Shown in pieces: positions 11,466-23,063 of a stretch of DNA of 64,000 bases. Position 1 is the stretch's first letter. Each line of letters begins with the position of its first letter. Location of the stretch: positions 2,542,001 to 2,606,000 of the forward strand of contig JAJUBI010000005.1 of NCBI GenBank assembly GCA_022419385.1, in the 5' to 3' direction. The position numbers and the translations under genes are program-made. The notes beneath the pieces are model-generated. The model was not told the origin of the DNA, searched no databases, and worked only from the letters and a program-made list of their open reading frames with translations. This DNA is from Paraconiothyrium sp. Pb-2020 (lineage: Eukaryota; Ascomycota; Dothideomycetes; Pleosporales; Didymosphaeriaceae).

Positions 11466-11549
11466 GGCTCGGTGGTGTAGTTGGTTATCACGTCAGTCTA
11501 ACACTGGTTAGCACACTGAAGGTCCCGAGTTCAAACCTCGGCTGAGTCA
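11466..11549 (+). tRNA. tRNA-Val (AAC) with short intron
   Basis: Acceptor GGCTCGG pairs with CTGAGTC through two G-U pairs, followed by discriminator A. The anticodon stem is TCAGT/ACTGA, with loop CTAACAC plus about 10 nt of intron. The T arm is CCGAG-TTCAAAC-CTCGG. The gene lies 330 nt from tRNA-Thr in opposite orientation; nothing else is visible between them. Confidence 0.9.
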
Positions 11550-12600
11550 TCGTATGTACCATCCGTGCCTGCTCTTGGGCTGCGGCCGGAAGTCTCCCTT
11601 TTTTTCATTTCGAAGTATGAGAGAGCCCGTGATTGTCGTACTAGTGGCAGCGTGGGGTGGATGGCCTTTAGCTGGGTGTTCTGTAAAGTGTCTGCCAATT
11701 GTGCTCTCGACAACCGTACGCAGATTCTTGAGGGATATGTGATGTAAGCGTAGAGGCATTCCAGCTAAATCGGGGCTGATTACCGCTGATTAGCCATATG
11801 GCAATCTCGCTGCTCTTCTGGCATTCGTTTGATAGTGATATATTATTATGTCGATCATGTGACGAAGCATTGATTCATACGAATTCAGATATGGAAGGGT
11901 CAATGTCGGCAGCATCTGTAGGTTGACCGCCAGGAAACAGCCTAAGATACGATCAGAATACAGGTCTACCAGATTCTCATGTCTGATATATAATCCCAAC
12001 AGTATCCGAGGCTTCAGACATGACGCAGCCGTAGGAACTGGAATGCCGCCTTGAGTGGCTCAGCCTACTTATGAACATTTTAGCCCAATAGCAATGAGAC
12101 GCACAAACCCATCGTGAGACATCTGGAACCTTGCCTCTATATTCCGGTCAAAACTTGGCAAAGAGAAAGCGATCGGGTCAATTCGCGTACGCCTACATTT
12201 TGGTACAAAACCTTGTGCGAACGGCGCCATAGAAGATGAGCAAGATGTGTTTGAACAGTAATAGCGACCGCGGGATATCATAAGTCGAGGGCAGTGCAGT
12301 CTCTGTGTCCTCTTTCCCGAGGTCGGCACTTCATCACGTGCTGTCAAGTGGTCTCTCCTGGGAATGCTATGATCCGACTTGGGTTGTTATTAAGTTGTGA
12401 TGCTTAGGATAGAATTGTTGTACGCGAAAGGACTATTCAAGAATACTAAGAGCTGCGCATGCAATCCCTGCATTGCCGCTTTTATCGTCTTCCACCTCTT
12501 CCATGTCCACTCACGTACGCGTCGCCTAAACCTCACGGAGAATCCCCGTGTCCTTATCGCAACCGTACGGGATTTCGTTGGGTCCCGCAAGAGCCCTGTA

Positions 12601-13460
12601 AGAGAGACTTAATCGATACACCCTTATAAGCGTTATTTGAAGTAATAAGTCCCTAGTCAAGGCTTATAAGACTATAAACAAGGCTTACTAGATAGTAGTA
12701 ATAGAACATCTCTTACCCCTTTTTCTCTCAATTGAGGCCATCTAGAAAATTCTAAATCCCGCCACGGAAGCGAATAATCTGTCCCAGGTTCATTTTTGCA
12801 GATAAATAAAGGCTTGTATTGACTATCCCATTGACCAAATGCCATTTAAAATAGAATGTAGCGATTTATGCTGTGATACTTAAAAATCACAGTTTAGTCA
12901 GATATTCTCTACTGTTTCAGTGAAAGTCTCACATAGTGTACAATATATAGACGAAAGATCTATACCAAAGAAGACAATTCGGTCAAGGTCATGGTCTCTA
13001 TCACATGATAAGGTAGCTATGAAGGATGAAATTGCTCGGCGACATACTCGTGAAGCGTCACCTCCCAAGTAGCCACATCACCCACTCAAGGACCTCAGAT
13101 TCAGACGATGCTGCAAAGCCTTTGCGCGTAGAATGTTGACTGTAGAGATTAGCCTGCAGTGATTAGCCTCTGTGGGTGTAGAATAGCCACATGACAATAA
13201 GGGAACATCAATGGATATAGGAGCACTAATGCAAGACCTTCAAAGATTCAATTCACGGTTAATCACAGAGATCTCTCTTTCAGGCTATAGAGCCCCTTAG
13301 AGAGCTATCTGATATAGTAAAGATCCGGAAAAATGCTAGATGTCTAATTTCTAGACTATTTATTCGTATCGAGAGAGTATGATAATGTAGTGAGTCTCTA
13401 CTATTATAGTTCAAAACTTTCATACTACCTATTACAGCATGGACATTAGTCCACAGGGTA
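12601..13460. other. AT-rich island, possible mutated transposon relic
   Basis: Dense in TA steps and short direct motifs such as TTATAAG and CTATTAT, with stop codons in every frame. This fits repeat-induced point mutation of an old element, but I see no terminal repeats and no recognisable transposase or reverse transcriptase fragment. Boundaries are approximate. Confidence 0.4.
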
Positions 13461-13979
13461 GCTTCTCGCCGCCATGCGTTTGCGCGACCCGCTGGTGTTC
13501 ATGGGTCATTGTGTGTGCGTGGTGCATGAGATAACTTCTGGTAAGTACGCTACCCCTGAAGTGAGTACGAATCTGCTCATAACGTTGTCGTGCCATCTCT
13601 GGGTATCCCTATTGCTCACGAAATCGCAATCTTCACAGTCGCTGACAACAAAAATTGCACTCGAGGACCTTCACAGGACCTTGATGAGGCGCCAACAACT
13701 ATACTCGCGCATATAACTCATAATAAGAAGTAGTGCATAGCAATAGAGACACTAATCCGACATTTCAGCCTTTGCCATATCAAGCTCTCATCAACCGACA
13801 CGCCCAACAAAGTCACCGATATGATCACCCTACACAGAACCTGGCTATTCCTAATAGGAACATGGACACCTCCGACATTTCATGCTATTTCGCACCATTC
13901 ATTGAGTAAGCAGCAATGGCCTGTGCAACCTCCACCGACCTGGAAGCGCTCACCACCTCTGATCTCCTGGTCCCCGAGA

Positions 13980-14033
13980 GTCGAAGTCGAAGTCGAAATG
14001 GAAATGGAAATGGAAATGGAAATCGAAATCGAA
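13980..14033 (+). repeat. hexanucleotide microsatellite
   Basis: Nine consecutive 6-nt units: three GTCGAA, four ATGGAA, two ATCGAA. In one frame it reads Val/Met/Ile-Glu alternation, but the surrounding frame has no other coding signs. Confidence 0.9.
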
Positions 14034-14892
14034 ACAAATTTTGTTTCCACACGTTCCATATGCTCATATATATGTCTCTTCTCCGGACTCGAAATCACAT
14101 ATACGGATTGCGTGACGGGAAACAGGGACCCGAGGACAAAACCACGCATTTGTGTTAGTAATGAATTTGAAGGCGGAGCCTGCATTGGCTTCACACTGTG
14201 GCCTTTTCTTATGCATCATTCTGGGTTGCGTTATCAGGAATATCTCGAGTAGGGCGGAAGTCGAATGCGCTTGTGAAGGTAGGCAAGCGGAGGTTGTCAC
14301 TGGGCTCCAAATACTCATGTGAAAAGTCTCGCGGTGATGTATGGTCTACTTTCCTCGTATAGTGTTTGTATGGAGCGGAAACATTCCGAACTAATCTCTT
14401 GATACGATGGGCACATTCTCCTCCAGAAGTCTTAGTGCGACCTTCCGCACTATTTTGACTGTTGATTGTCACTGTACGTTACAACCCTCACTACAAGGCT
14501 AGACACTGGACAAACAGAAGAAATCTCAGCTTCGTCACAACAAGAAGAGTAGGAGTGTAGGTATAAGGCTCGCGGAATACGGGTTGTTTTGATGGAAATA
14601 CCCAGAGACGAGAACTATATCCATTTATAATCTTACATGTAAACTATGATACGCACTCCAACATGAGGAGTGTCAGACTGTAGAAGGTCTTTCTGGTGGC
14701 TGTACAATATGGCAATGGCTAGTCAAGTAAGATCATATATCTTTGTGACGATGCGTCATCTCCAGTCATCTCCATTACCAAAGACGTAGCTGGGGAAGTC
14801 TAGCTCTTCAGGCATGATAACGTCAAGTGCGTGATTTATGTGAAGCGGTTCCGGTCCACGAGATGGTATCTTCATAAGTACTTCTATCCGAG

Positions 14893-16629
14893 CTAAGCAT
14901 CACTCAAATTCGCCGCAGTCTTCGCCTCTGACCCCACTTTACCATACATATCTCTTTCTTCTACACCAGCTGATCCAGTTCCCACTCGCGACATCTTGAA
15001 ACCACCTGGCGCTTTGGTCTGGAATATACCCTTGGGGTCGAACTTTCTAGCGGCTGCGCGGATCTTCTCCACGTTGTCAGAGCCATAGCTCGCCAGCGGG
15101 TCCTGATATGAGTCGGCGTAGTTCATGAATTGCCAATCGACCAAGCCGTGTTTGCTCGCGGCGAAGTCCTGCATCTGTTCGCCATAAGAGCGCAGCAGGG
15201 GTCTCGCAACAGCTTCCTCATCAGCCGTCTTGACGGCAATATTGAACAACAGCATGATGGCATTCCGGTCAATTGCGTCAAGGCCCAGGACGTTTCCACC
15301 TTTCTCCACGCTGTGCACTGAGAAAATGGTCGGAATAGATTGGAACATGCACTGGGTGATGAAGTCGGGACCATTGGCCGCTTTCCACTCGTTGACGAAG
15401 GCTTCGTTGAGCTCGACAATCTTGGTGAAGATCTCGGCGTCGTTGACGAAGGTCATGGTGAACCAAATGTCCCTGATAAAGTGTCAGCGTAGTAGAAATG
15501 CCTGTGGCGTGGGCACACACCGGTATCCAGTAGCTTGCTCGAGCTCGTCCGTCAGTGCCTTGTGGCTGTCTATCCTCAGAGTATCGGCGATACGGGGGAT
15601 GGCCATGAAGTCATCAAACCCGGCCGGTGCCTCGTTACCCTGCGTATCCTCGTAGGCAGCCAGTATCACAATGTCAGCCATGGCGGGCAGGTAACTCCAG
15701 AATATAATCGAGCTCCCATCAGGGTATTTGTTGATATTATCGGTCCACTTGACGTATGCAGCAATCTGCTCAGCAGTGGCGGATTTATTGTAGGTTGCAG
15801 TGCCACCCCACAGGTTGCCAGTTTGAAAAGCGAACATGTCAAATCTAGTAACGACGCCGAAGTTCGCAGCAGAGCCACCTTTCAGAGCCTGCCAGAGATC
15901 GGGATTCTCGTCTGAGTTCGCATTCACTATCTCGCTGGAACTTTGTCACTGGGGCTTCGGCGTGAGAAAAGTCAATGTGTTAACCCACCCACTTGCAGTG
16001 ACGAGTTCGAAGTTCTTCACATTGTCGCATGCAAAGCCCTTTCGTGCAGTGAAGAAAGAGTTGCCCCCACCAGTCAAGAAACCAGCAACGCCGACACTGC
16101 CTGCCCTTCCCCCAGGAACAGTCCAGCCATCGGGATCCAGTGCTGCATAGACGTTCATCCATCTTGCGCCGGGTCCAATCGAAGCGATTGAACCGGCCTT
16201 GTCAAGCGAGACATCTTTCATGAGGCCCAGATCGACTGTTACACCATCATCGATGTTGTTTGACCCTGCCCATACTGTGTGTCCTCCAGAGCGCACAGCA
16301 AATTTGGTTGAAGAGCAACTTGCACCTCCCACGAGGGTATTTACTACCTCGACTACGTCTGAAGTGCACGTTGGCTGCACTATGCAGTACGGACTGAGTT
16401 GCGCGCTGACGGACCAATACGACTCTGTGCGGTTGGTGTACTCCGTCGAGTTAGGATACAAGACGTGAGCTAGACCGGCATCTTGAAGAGCTTGACACTG
16501 GAGGCGATGTCAGCATCAACTCTGGGACTTAGTTCTGGCCAACTAAGTGAGAATATCGTAACTTACGCACGCGCTGTTCCGAGCCAAGGCGGCAGGGAGG
16601 CCCAACAGTATGGCAGCGACCTTGAACAT
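14893..16629 (-). CDS. secreted FAD-linked oxidoreductase (BBE/FAD_binding_4 type)
   Basis: Flavoprotein oxidase of the berberine-bridge-like/PCMH family; these oxidise sugars, alcohols or secondary-metabolite intermediates using covalently held FAD. Exons are 16567-16629, 15989-16497, 15521-15934 and 14893-15472; splice phases fit exactly and give 521 residues. The signal peptide is MFKVAAILLGLPAALA. The FAD-binding domain holds RSGGHT with the likely His-FAD attachment near residue 94, then PGARW and the glycine-rich GRAGSVGVAGFLTGGG. There is no Cys at the usual second attachment site, so single covalent linkage is expected. The C-terminus (DPKGIFQTKAPGGFKMS) lacks the long tail of plant BBE enzymes. 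No cluster neighbours; substrate unknown. Confidence 0.92.
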
Positions 16630-18269
16630 GTTTCAGACTTCGGCCCGTGAAGAGTGGGAAAACAAGTTGACAAGCAGCACGGTTGAAGGATTGCGCAACC
16701 GAAGAGAGAGCTCCCCGAATTTGACTGTGAGCGTTATTATACCTGACTCGACTAACAGCGACCATTTGCCATCCTAGTCCGTACGACGCCAGGCACATTG
16801 CACGTTGCTGTTGATGTTCATTGAAAGGGGCAAATTCTACGAAATGAACCAACCGTTGTCTATCCGGATGCGATACCAAGGTAGGGGATCATCCTGCATC
16901 TTTCCTGAAGAGATAGCGAACCATCAGCCCCCGCCCCACTACCCCTCTTGAACCCTACACTTTCAGCTGGCGCACGTTGGCGGTAGAACCAGGACCCCGT
17001 TTTTCTCCGACAAAACTTCCTCGCCTACAGTTTGGTCGCGACGTAGTCCCAGTAAATATTACACGATCACATAAGTCGGGCAATGATGCCGATTCTGGAG
17101 AAAGTACCACGCGTTTGGGATCTCACGAACAAGTGTGGCAGGTGCGCCGGAGCGCCAGGCATATGGCTAGCGTAGGTGCTCACTGAGCACGATCACTCAT
17201 ACTTCATACTATAGATCATCATCCTGCAGAGCTCATAGTCCCCCTACGTGTGACAACAAGTCTTGTTTTCGCATCTGAGCTTTACCATTCCCAGGCGTGT
17301 GCAAGCTTCTCGTCTTGGAGCAACTTGAAGCACATTGTGATTCTTGTGACTACCGGGGCACTTTTTTTGTATGACGAAATTAGGCCGCTTCTCAGTACAC
17401 GTTATTTTCCCACAATCAATGATGCCGGGATGCCTTACCAATGTCTTCACCTTGTGGGTTATAAGAACGTACGATGGTGACGACCTATCCACAACAGGTT
17501 CCAACGGTGCGCATACATACATCCGCCTGTGCTCGGTCCATTTCTAGGTATGGTGCTAGTAAGCTGTGACAGCTTGGCAACATCCCAAGGCCCACCTATC
17601 TGGAAGGGATCTCCTTGCCCGTTGCTGCTCGATACGAGGAGAATCGAGAACTATAGTGTTGGTTTCGTGGACATGCATAGCTCGCATAGAGACACTTGGG
17701 TAGTACTTCTCGAGAGAGTCCTGCTCAAGAAGCTATTAGACTAGGAGAATATAAGATTGTCGGCTTAACCACCATATGGTCGGCGATGACAGCTTGCTCT
17801 GTTCAGAAAAGCCATGACCCGGTATGCATGGCCGCTGCCACCTGAGCTTGCAAGCATTTCACGAGAGGCATCCCAAGGGATCATGAAGCACGGATCACGA
17901 GTGGGATTGCGGTATTGGGTAGTTAGCCAGCATTGGACGGCACACTCACTGATCTTCCGGGCCTATTTCCTACAACAATCATAGACCGGAGTCGTGCCGC
18001 TGTGAAGTTTCATGCAACCATGCAGTATAGTGAGATTATTTGCTTATCCAGTCGTGCCCAGGTGAGGAGAATGCAGGAATATCCTGCTGAGCCACGATGG
18101 TTTAAGGACGCTCAGGGATGCGAAGGAGTATTGATGGTGATCGAAAACATCCGTGCCTCGTGCGTGCTAAAACTTAGAATGGATCTGCATGGAATGCTAA
18201 GCCTACCGGTCGGACCGTCGTCCTGAATCTCTTCCTGAATCTCATCACAGCGCGTTATAAGTCAATTGA
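16630..18269. other. intergenic, no gene supported
   Basis: 1.6 kb upstream of the FAD oxidoreductase. Only short frames without family resemblance. The 17930-18226 frame (97 codons) has an ATG but matches nothing I recognise. Confidence 0.4.
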
Positions 18270-19016
18270 GTGAGATACCTATCTGTTCCGATATTCTTCT
18301 GGGTGTCTGTAATCGTGACTTCGCGGAACGATCAACCACCACAATGCCGAACATCAACGGAACCATCACCTTCCCTGCCCCTTGCCCTAACAATAGCAAG
18401 CACTATTGTAACTTCTATTGTGAGACTGATCATTCTTTTACCCTCTCTGACAACCACGGATCAAACTTGGGTTATTAGCGAAGGTTTTCTGTGGATATAA
18501 GCCCCCACGTATCCGACATTTGTCGAATCGTCACATTGACTTGTTCTGACAGCTACGTTGAAGCCAACCTCTTGATAATGTGTTGCTGTCTCTTCACCCT
18601 TCGCTGTTTCTTCAAGCACTTCGCACCCCGCCTTATTGGGAAATACTCATCTGGTAGCAACAACAAGTCCCACGAGGCGCGGCTTCTCTCGCAACTACGG
18701 GCAGCGCACTTCTGGTAGCGACGGCGCCAAACGCACCCTTGACACGCTGATGAACACGAAGAACGAAGAAAACGGTATTCCGCTTTCGTCATTTGATGAA
18801 ATGGACAAGAGTGGTGGCAACCCGACGAGGACGAAGAACATGGGCAGAGACAGCGACAGTGAGGAAGCTATCCTGTTCGAAAGAAGCATGCAAGTTACAT
18901 ACGAGACTCGCGATGTTAACAACATGAGCGGTGGAGAGGCGGCGAGGGGCTACGAAGAGACTCAATACCATCAGCCCAAAGTTTGGACTGGGAGGAAAGC
19001 TCCTCATGCTCACTGA
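18270..19016 (+). pseudogene. relic of a fungal rhodopsin-like/Pth11-type membrane receptor
   Basis: Only the C-terminal part of the family is present. The frame from 18270 gives a membrane segment (LALTIASTIVTSIVRLIILL) and TTDQTWVISEG. Another frame near 18555 gives VEANLLIMCCCLFTLRCFF and KHFAPRLIG, the hallmark last-TM/cytosolic junction of these receptors. A third frame from about 18680 gives the usual Ser/Asp-rich cytosolic tail, ending with SEEAILFERSMQVTYETRDV and a stop at 19016. A possible intron of about 60 nt ending in TGACAG joins the first two pieces; the second to third change is a true frame break near 18690. The N-terminal CFEM or first five membrane segments are absent upstream. 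I regard it as a dead fragment. Confidence 0.65.
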
Positions 19017-20195
19017 ATCGTATGGTAGAAAAGAAAGATTTCCGTGCGATATTCCAGCCCTGGTGGCGGTTGACCTTTTTACTGTGTTAGATATCACTCT
19101 TTACATCGATGACGCTTCGTTCATTGTGACCCAATTGGATAATCGTGTTCTTGTATTATATTATCGGTGCCTCTCGAAGAGTTGGTATACCGTTTGTACC
19201 CATTTCCGAGACATGTGCGTTGCAGCTAGCGACCTTATCAATGAATGTATCCAGTCTAGATTTACTGGCATCTGTTGCTCGGGTGGCGCCGGGTTAGCCT
19301 TGTTAGCTAGCGGGATAACCTAGTCGTCCGCTAGTAGTCACCATCATATTAATACCTCTGGAATGCACCTTCTTTGTGGTGCAAATGAAGTCTCGAGCTG
19401 ATGCAGGACAGCCGTATTTTCATGCTGTCGGTGCCAATTGCAGTTGACCTCGAAATGCACCTGGACGGGAATGTTGCGCCTTTGCGTCGTGCTCCCACAC
19501 GCAAGCTTCTAAAGTATAATTCACTGCGGGTATCAGTTTACCAGAGTAACACGACAGATATCTGGAAGTTATTACATAAGGAAGGAACACCCTTAAATGC
19601 CTTTCATGCTTCTAGCACCAGCACTACCAAACAGAAATCATGTACTTGCAGACGCTTAACCATTATGTTTTGGCTTATCTTACATACGTCTTATTGCACT
19701 ATACCTCTTAAGCTTAATTGCAGTTTGTGGCGTAAAAGTGTAGATAAAGTATATCCGGGCTACATAAAAGCCGTGCCCAAAACATTGTAACTTTAGAGGT
19801 CAGACTGGATGCTGTTTATACACTATAACGAGTTGTGCGCAGTTTATACCAGATAAACCTGCAATTACCTGAACTGGAACAACCGTGATCTTAGGACACA
19901 TATGAGTAATTAGTCATATATGAAATAATTAACTGATGCTCTAGTACATCTTGAGATGTACACATTATGTGTAATCCACCTTCTTGGTCATAGGTGCTTG
20001 GGAACAGCATTCAACCTTCAGATTCGAATCCTCTTAGCAAACAAAAACCCTCCAAGTGATCTGTAGACAATATATATATTGTGTGTAGATAACTTAATAA
20101 TACTCCTATACGCTTACTGTAATTGTTTGCCTTCTAGAAGCCCACACCAGGACGATACGATACTTCTGATTCACGTTCCAGCCTGAGTCTCCCGA
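19017..20195. other. intergenic, AT-rich in second half
   Basis: No gene supported. From about 19790 to 20130 the DNA is AT-rich with stops in all frames, resembling the 12.6-13.5 kb island. One frame at 19401-19790 is open for 129 codons but has no recognisable content. Confidence 0.4.
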
Positions 20196-21905
20196 TCAAG
20201 TGTTCGTGGGCCCCATACCCTCCAACAAGGTTGGAATCTCCCCAAAAAGATACGAATACGCCTCAGTCTCCTCTTCTTCCGAGGGCCGACGCTCCCCGTC
20301 TGTCGTCCCTCCACTTTCCCTTATAGCTCGATAAATCTGGAAAAGCCTATTCGCTGCCTCATCGATCCCAGCCGCACCTAGCCCGCGATATCCACCATAA
20401 TCAGAAGCCGATGACGTTCCCAAAGCAGCCTCCTCTGTCACAACCATCAACCCCTGGCTCGCTTCGACGTTCTCGGAGACTTTGAGCCTTAAGCTTGCGA
20501 CCTCGCTCTGAAGGGCTTGCTTTTCGTGTTCGTGCTGTGTGGCTGCTTGTTGCGCAGCGGCGAGTTGCAAATGGAGCTGTTCAATCTTGGACTGCTCGGA
20601 ATGGGGGGCGGGTTTACTGAGGGAAAAGGAGTGGCGGAGTTTGTGAGTCAGAAGGTGGCACTTTGAGGGAGTGGACGGCGTGCTTGGGCTAGCCGGAGTG
20701 TCTGGAAGCGAAGTACTCGGTACAGGCGCAGTGCGAGGACCCAAGTCATGGAGGGAATTGACGATTGAGTCCCGCTTCCGCAACTTAGAGCGCTTAGAAG
20801 GTGTAGTAGGCTCAGCAGTAGAGTCACTGCGAAGAGGTAGAGCCCCTGTAACGTTTCGGTGAGGAATCTTAGGATGTCCGCTCCCAGACGTCTCGGGCGA
20901 TTGACTTGCCAGAGTGGAGACCTTCGAACCAATTTGTTTGTCCTCCTGCTTCCACTGCCTGTTAGCGGCTAGGAGTTCCACGTTTGCGGCACGCAGGCGA
21001 GCGATGGTCTTCTCCTGTGCTTGAGCTAGACCGCAAAGATTGGAGAGATGGAAGAGCTCTACTTCTTTGCCATCTTGAAAAAGGCGTTGACTATGGCGGA
21101 GCTCTTCTGCGTAAGACATTGCTTGTTTGAGCTGTTCCGACTGAGCATCTGCGCTGTTGTACTCACCTTGGGAGCCAAGGGCATCGCGGACGATTCGTTG
21201 TTGTAACTTCTCTTCTGCGGCCTCCTTCAGCTTTGTAGTTTCGATGAACTCGACCATGTTCTTTGCGATGATATAGCGCTCGTGCTCCAGGTCACCGCGC
21301 AGAGTAGACACCTGTTTGTTAAGTTCGTTTACCATTTGCTGGTGTATAGAAGCTAGAGCTTGCACATCGCGATCGTGATCGAGACCATCTTGCGTGAGCC
21401 GCTCTACGTCGCCCTCAAGTTGCTCGATCAGCGCGTCCTTGACGATGCCGTCTAGGGGAACCGATCCGCTGTGGACGCCATCAGTTTGACTATCACGATT
21501 GCGCGATGAGTTGATGGCCTTCACCAGTTCATCAATACGGCTGTTGCCCTCGTGCACCTGTTTTTTAAGTTCGGCGACCCTGCGCTTCAAGTCAGTATTT
21601 TGGTCGATAAGACGCTCGACCTCGGCCTGTTGAGTATCTATTTGAACCTCTTGGTTAGCGGTCAGTTTCTTCACCTTTTCAAGTTCACTCGCACGCTTAT
21701 GGAGGTCCTCTCCAAGGCTTTGGACGAGAGACTTGTGGAAATCGAGTAGCTCTTGCATATCCTTGAGCTCATGACCTTTTAAAGAGCTTTTCGAGGAGCG
21801 CACAGAGACCCTTGACATATCGGATCGCGCAACAACCACCGGGCCCGATGCGTTCGAAGAAGAACGGGAGCTGCCGTTGCGAAAACGATTCCACATGATG
21901 GACAT
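20196..21905 (-). CDS. coiled-coil protein of unknown function
   Basis: A single exon from Met 21905 (MSIMWNRFRNG) encodes 569 residues. The first 50 are basic and Ser-rich (SSRSSSNASG, SSKSSLKG). Residues about 60-330 are long heptad-like coiled coil (HKRASELEKVKKL, NTDLKRRVAELKKQ, LEGDVERLTQDGLDHD). Then comes a disordered Ser/Thr/Pro segment with PSTPSTPSK, a second short coil near residues 460-510, and an acidic end (EEEETEAYSYLFGEIPTLLE) that may bind a partner. Met at 21896 is an alternative start. The upstream 30 codons in the same frame look non-coding, so I did not extend it. I do not recognise a family; the layout suggests a cytoskeletal or scaffold protein, which is inference only. 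Confidence 0.8.
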   Translation of the reverse strand: MSIMWNRFRNGSSRSSSNASGPVVVARSDMSRVSVRSSKSSLKGHELKDMQELLDFHKSLVQSLGEDLHKRASELEKVKKLTANQEVQIDTQQAEVERLIDQNTDLKRRVAELKKQVHEGNSRIDELVKAINSSRNRDSQTDGVHSGSVPLDGIVKDALIEQLEGDVERLTQDGLDHDRDVQALASIHQQMVNELNKQVSTLRGDLEHERYIIAKNMVEFIETTKLKEAAEEKLQQRIVRDALGSQGEYNSADAQSEQLKQAMSYAEELRHSQRLFQDGKEVELFHLSNLCGLAQAQEKTIARLRAANVELLAANRQWKQEDKQIGSKVSTLASQSPETSGSGHPKIPHRNVTGALPLRSDSTAEPTTPSKRSKLRKRDSIVNSLHDLGPRTAPVPSTSLPDTPASPSTPSTPSKCHLLTHKLRHSFSLSKPAPHSEQSKIEQLHLQLAAAQQAATQHEHEKQALQSEVASLRLKVSENVEASQGLMVVTEEAALGTSSASDYGGYRGLGAAGIDEAANRLFQIYRAIRESGGTTDGERRPSEEEETEAYSYLFGEIPTLLEGMGPTNT

Positions 21906-22219
21906 TAGAGATTTAAGTTGTCTTTGGTCGGTAATGTAATTGGAGTTTCTGTATATATGCTGATCTGTGTTGTACATTGTAAGGCAGCACATCATTGTCA
22001 GTGGGGTCGTCGGCTATAGCGCACATTGTGCACTGTCTGCAAGGTCCGAAAACAATGGTGCAAGATTAAGACACGCCACCACGGCCGCCAAGGTTGGCGA
22101 ATTAGGAGATGCTTCGTAGATCATGATACAATGTACAATTGCTGTTCGATGGACCGCGGCCGGTATGTGCCGCCTGAAAATCGTGGACCAGTGCCATACT
22201 GCTGTCATCCTTTGGACGT

Positions 22220-22796
22220 CTATATCGATCCCTTAACCAACTCGGTGACCCTCTGCTCGATGCCCTTGTCGTCTAGACCTGCCAAATGTGTCAGTTGATA
22301 TCGTCTTTCTCACGTATCGCAGCTGTCTTACCCTTCAAGGAAACTGACTTCTCCTTCCCGTATTCTGCCATTACGTTAGTGATGTTCATTCATGCCACTT
22401 GTCTGTCCTATCCTCAGAACTTGTGCCCATGCCGCATTTCGACAAAGCCCGAGTTTTCTCCTATTGTCACGACTTCCAGCAGGAGCTGAACGTACCGTAT
22501 CGCGCATAGAGTTTGGGCTCGGTGCCGTTCGCTTCTCGGATCAGGATGGGCGTGTACGGGTTGTGCTTCTTCATTGTGGGGTAAGATTTGGTGAGAAAGC
22601 TCCTAAGAAAACATTAGCCATTGTCCCTACCCAATTACATACACCATGCCGGTCTGTCATCGCCGTTGCCGCAATCTTGCCGGTAGAAGAGTTCTCGGCC
22701 GGTCGCATACCTTGTAGCCGCGCTGTGTTCGCTCGTCTGACAGAAGAGGAAGCGCAACTCCTTCAGCTGCTTCGCAAAGCCGTACTTGGACGCCAT
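22220..22796 (-). CDS. NADH:ubiquinone oxidoreductase 10.5-kDa subunit (NDUFA2/B8)
   Basis: Accessory subunit of mitochondrial complex I with a thioredoxin-like L51/S25/CI-B8 fold. Four exons: 22711-22796, 22496-22602, 22332-22364 and 22220-22278; phases fit and give 94 residues, the usual size. It begins MASKYGFAKQLKELRFLFCQ, continues with SEHSAATR-SFLTKSYPTMKKHNPYTPILI, then ARYEYGKEKSVSLKG-LDDKGIEQRVTELVKG. The family often has two Cys; here one is seen, in FLFCQ. Exon 3 is only 33 nt. It is divergent from the pyruvate carrier gene 267 nt away, so the two mitochondrial genes may share a control region. Confidence 0.95.
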
Positions 22797-23063
22797 GGTG
22801 TCGTTATCGCGAGTCAATGGAAGTTCCGGGCGCACGAAAGTGATGTCGAAGCCGCAAGCTCAAGCTCCGCGAGCCTTCCTCCTTACAGCTAGCCAATCAG
22901 CGCGCCCGCCGACGTAATCCCGGCCTTCGCGCATTGCAAACTCGCCGGCGCCCGACAACGGCTTCTCTGCAACGACTCGCAGCCCGTCGACATCGCCAAT
23001 TCATTGCCTCCTCTGCGCTGCGCAGATCGAAAGAAGAAACCGGTATTCTACGAGAAAGCCAAC
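22797..23063. promoter_or_regulatory. shared divergent promoter of two mitochondrial genes
   Basis: 267 nt between the start codons of the complex I subunit (minus) and the pyruvate carrier (plus). GC-rich, with no clear TATA box. Co-regulation is inferred from the arrangement only. Confidence 0.5.

Larger units (their letters stand above)
11550..14892. other. gene-poor stretch, partly AT-rich
   Basis: No gene is supported. From about 12600 to 13460 the sequence becomes strikingly AT-rich (two 60-base lines I counted have 33-35 percent GC, against roughly half in the genes), full of TAG/TAA in all frames, which suggests an old mutated repeat or transposon relic. Open frames near 13800-14470 are held open by a simple repeat and do not resemble a protein family. 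Confidence 0.5.

Noticed and set aside
14893..16629. FAD oxidoreductase plus distant SDR, MFS and peroxidase as a metabolite cluster
   Set aside because: Genes are separated by many kilobases and unrelated genes, with no backbone synthase or pathway regulator in the window.
20015..20045. B-box-like GATTCGAATCC resembling a tRNA T arm
   Set aside because: No matching acceptor, D or anticodon stems around it.
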